64,000 nucleotides of DNA. Source: Streptomyces sp. NBC_01485 (GTDB lineage: Bacteria; Actinomycetota; Actinomycetes; Streptomycetales; Streptomycetaceae). The notes below the pieces were generated by a model that worked only from the letters and a program-made list of their open reading frames with translations, did no database searches and was not told the DNA's origin. Of this stretch, positions 60,901 through 64,000 are shown in pieces. Within the stretch, counting starts at the first letter, position 1, and each line of letters opens with the position of its first letter. The stretch spans positions 186,001 through 250,000 of the forward strand of contig NZ_CP109435.1 in the NCBI RefSeq assembly GCF_036227125.1, in the 5' to 3' direction. Position numbers and translations under genes: made by a program.

Positions 60901-61594
60901 CGTCGCGCGAGCTGCGCAGGCCCCCCACCGCGTCGTCCAGAGCGGCCCGCTCCTGCGTCAGGTCGTACCAACTGCTCAGCAGGAACGCCAGGTTGACCTG
61001 TCGGGACGCCCACTCCGGGGTCCCCCGGGGTGTTTCGGCCAGGGCGCGGCGTTGGGCTGCGACGGCCTGGCGCAGATGCTCAGCGTCCCCGCCGAGGTCG
61101 TACAACTCCCCCAGGACCTCGGCGAGACCACCGAGCTGTGCGGCCCGTTCGCCGGGCATCACGGGCGGCAACTCCACGCAACGGCGCAGGAGTTCGGCGG
61201 CCTCCTCAAGTGCGTGGGGTTCGCCGGTCCGGTGGTGCAGCAGGCGCAGGGCGCGGCCCAGGCCGTAGAGGTAGGCCTCGCGGTACCGATGCCCTTCGGG
61301 GGCCAGGTGGAGGGCGCGCCGGTAGAAGTGGATGGCGCGCTGGAGGGTCGGCAAGTCGCCGGTGTGCTCGTACAGTTGGGCCTCGGCGTTGGCGAGGTTC
61401 CTCAGGTGCACGTCCCGACCGGGGCTGGCGTCGGAGGTGGCGTCGACGACCCGACGGTCGAGGTCGCGAGCCCGCCGCAGGGCGGCGACGTCCCCCGTGC
61501 GGTGGTAGAGCTCCAACTCCCGTAAACCCTGCCGGTGCAGCTCGTCGACGGACGTCCCGGCCGACCTCCTGGAGCGAGGAACACCACTGTCCAT
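57971..61594 (-). CDS. TPR-CHAT caspase-like protease
   Basis: A 1207-residue cytoplasmic protein. Residues ~20-870 are a long superhelix of TPR-like repeats (HRTGDVAALRRARDLDRRVV, EHTGDLPTLQRAIHFYRRAL and many more). The last ~300 residues are a CHAT domain of the caspase clan with His1056 in SVHFACHAV and Cys1100 in YLSACATSAT, 44 residues apart as in active proteases. ATG 61594 (MDSGVPRSRR) was chosen; the frame is open for 132 further codons but that part is Arg/Pro-rich and overlaps the next gene. Directly preceded by a membrane protein and a zinc-ribbon protein on the same strand. A signalling or immunity-type protease is likely; the substrate is unknown. Confidence 0.88.
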   Translation of the reverse strand: MDSGVPRSRRSAGTSVDELHRQGLRELELYHRTGDVAALRRARDLDRRVVDATSDASPGRDVHLRNLANAEAQLYEHTGDLPTLQRAIHFYRRALHLAPEGHRYREAYLYGLGRALRLLHHRTGEPHALEEAAELLRRCVELPPVMPGERAAQLGGLAEVLGELYDLGGDAEHLRQAVAAQRRALAETPRGTPEWASRQVNLAFLLSSWYDLTQERAALDDAVGGLRSSRDEMLRNGGTQPWQLAVNLAGCLADRFRLDGRLGELDEAVALLRHLLDTDHSLDTHDRLLVTMRAADLSLQRAEICGQLRWADWALWALRESVRTMPHDDLNRGVALFELGKTHATRYRLSDDPADLESAISWLRTALDVFGSDEGSAENARAAASVLAMQLAHRHDRTGSAADLDQAIALQRDAVRHAPPHSPNLAALHGSLGQNLLQRFQSRHDLGDLDQCDDHLHRALAALPPHSSDRPALLSTLGSAQLARYEHTGHRPHLHEAVETQRAALAACPAGEVQRPFLLGNLALLLRLRHDAVGLDAGVGMDTADVDEAVGLLRQVLALRPGNSGAARITLLQLAEALRSRAEARGDDADLTECVELLRTLVDGYPADHPAQISSRTALAEALHKLFLATDDERLLTEAHEVARGSVEVRSAPVQARLRARATLGQVCGTRHDWEAARHWLTEAVRLLPRLAARDLNRADQQYVLAREHGLAAEAAAYALQAGRPEQALEVLEHGRGVLLGRLLRSRETDVARLRERAPALADRFVRLRDAEDPAPPRADTYSAAREHQVVERLRTREAEWDALVTEIRSLPGLADFLRPPPATEIIRRAGTGPVVVINISIRCDALIVADGALDVVPLETTAEEVQRRVADFLAAVAAPASGTEGLDRRLARQETVADTLEWLWDTITGPVLERLALPAPPGPGGTPPRVWWCPQGSLAFLPLHAAGYHGPRAGADGRRCVLARVASSYTSTVAALHHARTRRTDTHEGGSDQVIVSMSRTPGAGNLPHADAEVRAVGRYLTDRHEPVVLVNEQATRDAVLEALRHTRSVHFACHAVADTQDPSECRILTHDHATRPLTVTDVAGLRLDGAHLAYLSACATSATRHELADEAIHITGAFQLAGFRHVVGTLWPVGDELAPEMATAFYAALAGRAPTHTGPSGTDPRVRDDQVDDQVAFALHATVAELHTRYAWFPSLWASHVHVGV

Positions 61595-61641
61595 TCCACC
61601 ACCATACGGTCGCCGACCGCCCTGTTCGTAGACCTCGGCTC

Positions 61642-62634
61642 TCAACTCCCGGGTGTGGACGGCGAGTAGGGCGGGTCGGTCGGGTCGAGCGGGTGGGCGT
61701 ATCGGGAAGGGGGCGGCAGGCCCTGACGCCAGTGCAGGCACAGTGCCTGGGCCAGTGTCCGTTCCTCCTGGAGGCTGTCGGGCAGCGGCAGGTGCAGGGC
61801 TGCCAGCAGGTCGAAGCGGTGCAGCTCGAACGCGGCGCGGACGGCGTCGCCGTAGGTGAGCGCCGCCTGTACGGCTCCGTGGTACGCGAGTACGGCGACG
61901 GCGGCGGGGGCCAGGGCGAGCAGCAGCCACCAGCCGGAGCGGAGCAGCAGCGCGGTGCTGACGAGTGCGGTCACCGCGTTGGTGACGCACAGGCGTGCCG
62001 CCGCGTCGAGGGAGTCGCGGCAGTCGTCGACCACGGCACGCGCACGGTCTCCGAGCACCGGGTACAGGCGGGGCCAGGCGACCGCGGCGTCCCAGCCGTG
62101 GTCCCGGCCGGCCGTGTCCCGCAGCGCCGCCAGCACGTTGCCCAGGGCCGTCGGCCGGACGAGGTGGTCCGGGAGCGGATACCGTCGCCGCAACGCGGCC
62201 GCCGCGGCGCCGGCCCGCTGCACGAGCGCGGGCGAAGGGTCCTCCGCCGACCCAGTCGCCCCTGCCGACCCCGCCGACCCGTCCAGCTCGGTGCGCGCCG
62301 CCAGCCGTGCCTTACGCCGACGTTGCAGTGTCCGCCCGAGTCCGGCACCGAGCGCATCGGGCCAGCCGCCCTCCAGCAGCCGCATGACGGCCAGTTGGAA
62401 GGGCTGAAAGACAACCGCGACGACAGTGGTCCCGACGACGATCCACACCGCCTGCCCCGCGCCCACAGCAGTGGCCGTCCGCCAGGCACGCCGCAGGGAG
62501 ACGTCGGCGCCGGGTGCTCCCGCCCAGACGAGGAGCAGAACGAACACCGTGGCCACGTACGTCGGCAGATAGGCCACCGAGAAGAACCTCACCGAGCCGT
62601 CGAGCGGCTTGGGGACGACGGGCCCGAGGCTCAC
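61642..62634 (-). CDS. Membrane protein paired with CHAT protease, unknown
   Basis: A 330-residue protein with about four membrane segments: YLPTYVATVFVLLLVWAG, WIVVGTTVVAVVFQPFQLAV, then AVTALVSTALLLRSGWWLLL and LALAPAAVAVLAYHG. A ~100-residue soluble part lies between the pairs (RTLQRRRKARLAARTELDGS, RYPLPDHLVRPTALGNVLAA), and a Pro-rich tail ends the protein. It starts 7 bp after the zinc-ribbon gene and ends 47 bp before the CHAT gene, so the three form one operon. No family recognised. It could be the membrane receptor or the effector acted on by the CHAT protease. Confidence 0.65.
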   Translation of the reverse strand: MSLGPVVPKPLDGSVRFFSVAYLPTYVATVFVLLLVWAGAPGADVSLRRAWRTATAVGAGQAVWIVVGTTVVAVVFQPFQLAVMRLLEGGWPDALGAGLGRTLQRRRKARLAARTELDGSAGSAGATGSAEDPSPALVQRAGAAAAALRRRYPLPDHLVRPTALGNVLAALRDTAGRDHGWDAAVAWPRLYPVLGDRARAVVDDCRDSLDAAARLCVTNAVTALVSTALLLRSGWWLLLALAPAAVAVLAYHGAVQAALTYGDAVRAAFELHRFDLLAALHLPLPDSLQEERTLAQALCLHWRQGLPPPSRYAHPLDPTDPPYSPSTPGS

Positions 62635-62641
62635 GCCGGGC

Positions 62642-63055
62642 TCACCTCAGCTCCATCGGTCCGTGGTCGCCGCTCTGGCACACCGGACGGTACCGGTCGT
62701 CGTAGAACGCGGTGTAGGCGCGACTCCCGCACACAGCACACCGGAACGCGATGACGCTGAACCGCGTCGACTCCCCGGGAGCCGCGGCGCGCACCTCGTC
62801 GCCGGGGCCTCGGGGCGCCTGCATCCCCAGGACGGTACGCAGATACGCGCTCGAAGTAGCACCGACCTGCTCGTCCCCCGCGACGAGCAGAAGCCGCTCC
62901 GGACACTCCTCACCACTCAGCAACCGCCCCAAGGCCTCGGCGACGTCATTCAGTTCGGTACCGGCGGGGAACAACAGGCAAGGGACACCATCACCTTGCG
63001 CTCTCGGATCCAACAACATCGCATAACGCACAGCCCGTTGCACCCTCCCCCGCAT
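62642..63055 (-). CDS. Small zinc-ribbon protein, first gene of the CHAT operon
   Basis: A 137-residue cytoplasmic protein. Residues ~15-95 are alpha/beta (VPCLLFPAGTELNDVAEALG, CPERLLLVAGDEQVG). Residues ~104-137 hold a probable zinc ribbon with FRCAVCGS and CQSGDHGPMELR (three Cys and one His). No clear RBS; ATG 63055 or ATG 63019 (MLLDPRAQG) are the candidates. Only 7 bp separate it from the membrane protein gene. No family recognised; the context suggests an adaptor of the CHAT system. Confidence 0.55.
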   Translation of the reverse strand: MRGRVQRAVRYAMLLDPRAQGDGVPCLLFPAGTELNDVAEALGRLLSGEECPERLLLVAGDEQVGATSSAYLRTVLGMQAPRGPGDEVRAAAPGESTRFSVIAFRCAVCGSRAYTAFYDDRYRPVCQSGDHGPMELR

Positions 63056-63334
63056 CTACCGCATCCGCGCGGCCACATGACGCCCAGACTCTACCCACGA
63101 GCCAACGGCGCACGAGAACCGCGCGAGCACAGGCACAGGAGCAGATGCTGTAGGCGGGCGGCGACGGCTCCCCCACCTGACTCGACGCCCGCCGCACGCG
63201 CCGGCTCGACCATCGACCGTCCCCCGTCCCACTTCTCGCTCGTCACGTCCCGCTCGTTGCTTCTCGCGCATCCTCAAGTCGGCACTGTGCCCTGCCGGTT
63301 CCGTGAAGAACGCCCGGTGCCGGACGGAGGTTCC

Positions 63335-64000
63335 TCAGGCCCCGCCGCCCGGGACCGTGCCGCCCTTGAGGCGTTCCAGGTCGGAGGGGCGGACCTGGAT
63401 CACCACGACGGCGATCAGAGCGGCCAGGACCGTGAAGATCGCCGCCATGACGAAGGCGGCCGAAACGCCGGCGGTGAGGATCTCGTCGGACCAGGGGGAG
63501 GGAAGCTGCCCGGTGCGTCGGAAGTGCAGGCGTTCGGCCGGGGTCGCCTGGGCGAGGAAGTCGGGGATCTGTTTGTTCGCCTCGTTGCGGCTGGCCGTGC
63601 CGTACATCGTGACCAGGATGGACAGGCCGAGCGAACCGCCCACCTGCTGGGTGGCGTTGAGGAGTCCGGAGGCCGCGCCGGTCTCCTTCGGGGACACGTT
63701 GGAGAGCGCCATCAGGGTCAGGGAGACGAACTCCATGCCCATGCCGAGGCTGAAGACGAGCATCGGGCCGAGGACGCTGCCCGCGTACGTGGAGTTGACG
63801 TCGGTCAGGGTCAGCCAGGACAGGCCGGCCGCCGCGAGGATCGCGCCCACCACCATGAACGGCTTGGGGCCGTAGGTGGGAAGGAACCGTGAGGCCAGGC
63901 CGGCACCGACGGCGATGACGGCGCTGACCGGAAGAAAGGCGAAGCCGGCCGCGAGGGGACTGAAGTCGAGCACGTTCTGCACGAAGAGCGTGAGGAAGAA
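63335..64000 (-). CDS. DHA2-type MFS drug exporter, C-terminal part
   Basis: The frame runs off the right edge; the visible 222 residues are the last ~6 helices of a 14-helix EmrB/QacA exporter. Family features are SPLAAGFAFLPVSAVIAVGA, MGMEFVSLTLMALSNVSPKE, TGAASGLLNATQQVGGSLGL (motif C-like) and the final helix AVIAVVVIQVRP-like segment. It would expel hydrophobic drugs in exchange for protons. The 280-bp gap to the CHAT operon holds no gene I can support. Confidence 0.88.
   Translation of the reverse strand, partial: FFLTLFVQNVLDFSPLAAGFAFLPVSAVIAVGAGLASRFLPTYGPKPFMVVGAILAAAGLSWLTLTDVNSTYAGSVLGPMLVFSLGMGMEFVSLTLMALSNVSPKETGAASGLLNATQQVGGSLGLSILVTMYGTASRNEANKQIPDFLAQATPAERLHFRRTGQLPSPWSDEILTAGVSAAFVMAAIFTVLAALIAVVVIQVRPSDLERLKGGTVPGGGA

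Noticed and set aside
57971..61594. TPR-CHAT as part of a CRISPR-guided caspase (Craspase) system
   Set aside because: No Cas7-11-like gene or CRISPR repeats nearby; the neighbours are a membrane protein and a zinc-ribbon protein.
61595..61990. 132-residue N-terminal extension of the CHAT protein
   Set aside because: Arg/Pro-rich shadow frame overlapping the membrane protein gene; the repeat-like sequence starts after ATG 61594.

Overview
The window looks like accessory DNA from a Streptomyces (or very close actinomycete) chromosome, probably an arm. The DNA is very GC-rich with GC-biased third codon positions. GTG and TTG starts and 4-base ATGA/GTGA gene overlaps are common. The gene families are typical of streptomycetes: secreted M23 and S8 peptidases, a GH18 chitinase with a DasR-type operator, GlxA-type AraC regulators, an lplBC-like sugar importer without its own ATPase, an ECF41 sigma remnant and CHAT/TPR proteins. 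No tRNA, rRNA, CRISPR array, insertion sequence or prophage was seen.

Layout. 1-2.3 kb: the end of a class I lanthipeptide operon (LanB C-terminus, LanC). 2.4-5.6 kb: a TetX-like monooxygenase and a TetR regulator that have both lost their 5' ends, apparently through one deletion, then an intact rifampin-monooxygenase-like flavoenzyme behind a 17-residue leader ORF and a hairpin. 5.9-8.4 kb: a coupled FHA protein / transmembrane Ser/Thr kinase operon. 8.4-12.3 kb: secreted cell-wall-type proteins, two sharing a near-identical C-terminal module in inverted orientation, and a beta-trefoil lectin. 12.4-14.3 kb: PAS, PRC-barrel, small membrane and ABM proteins. 14.7-16.8 kb: chitinase under a DasR-like promoter and an ECF41 sigma remnant without sigma2. 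16.9-20.1 kb: a damaged BMP-type (nucleoside) ABC permease pair and a phytase-like esterase.

20.1-30.6 kb is a coherent glycan-utilisation locus: GH43, GH5-CBM_X2-CBM46, GH31 (YicI-like alpha-xylosidase), and an ABC importer (lipoprotein plus two permeases). Four copies of a LacI-family-type operator built on TCGAAGCGCTTCGA sit in its promoters. The enzyme set points to xyloglucan or related xylose-substituted glucans. The repressor and the ATPase (probably MsiK) are not in the window.

30.6-43.1 kb: ester cyclase/MarR divergent pair, aminotransferase with a 58-residue partner, FUSC transporter, GAPDH, GlxA regulator, SGNH hydrolase, a Fic/Doc-like toxin-antitoxin pair and an MFS exporter. 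43.2-51.8 kb: a large subtilase, a GCS2-type glutamate-cysteine ligase-like enzyme, cyclophilin, and an NAD+-dependent DNA ligase with an in-frame hexanucleotide array. 51.8-55.1 kb: gene remnants around a secreted Ig-like membrane protein. 55.1-63.1 kb: AMIN-like protein, polysaccharide deacetylase, a TPR protein, and a tight minus-strand operon of zinc-ribbon protein, membrane protein and TPR-CHAT protease. That operon is the best candidate here for an undescribed system. The window ends inside a DHA2-type MFS exporter.

The window shows repeated gene decay: seven or more genes are truncated, frameshifted or reduced to fragments beside intact ones. All calls come from reading the sequence by eye; no database search was run.
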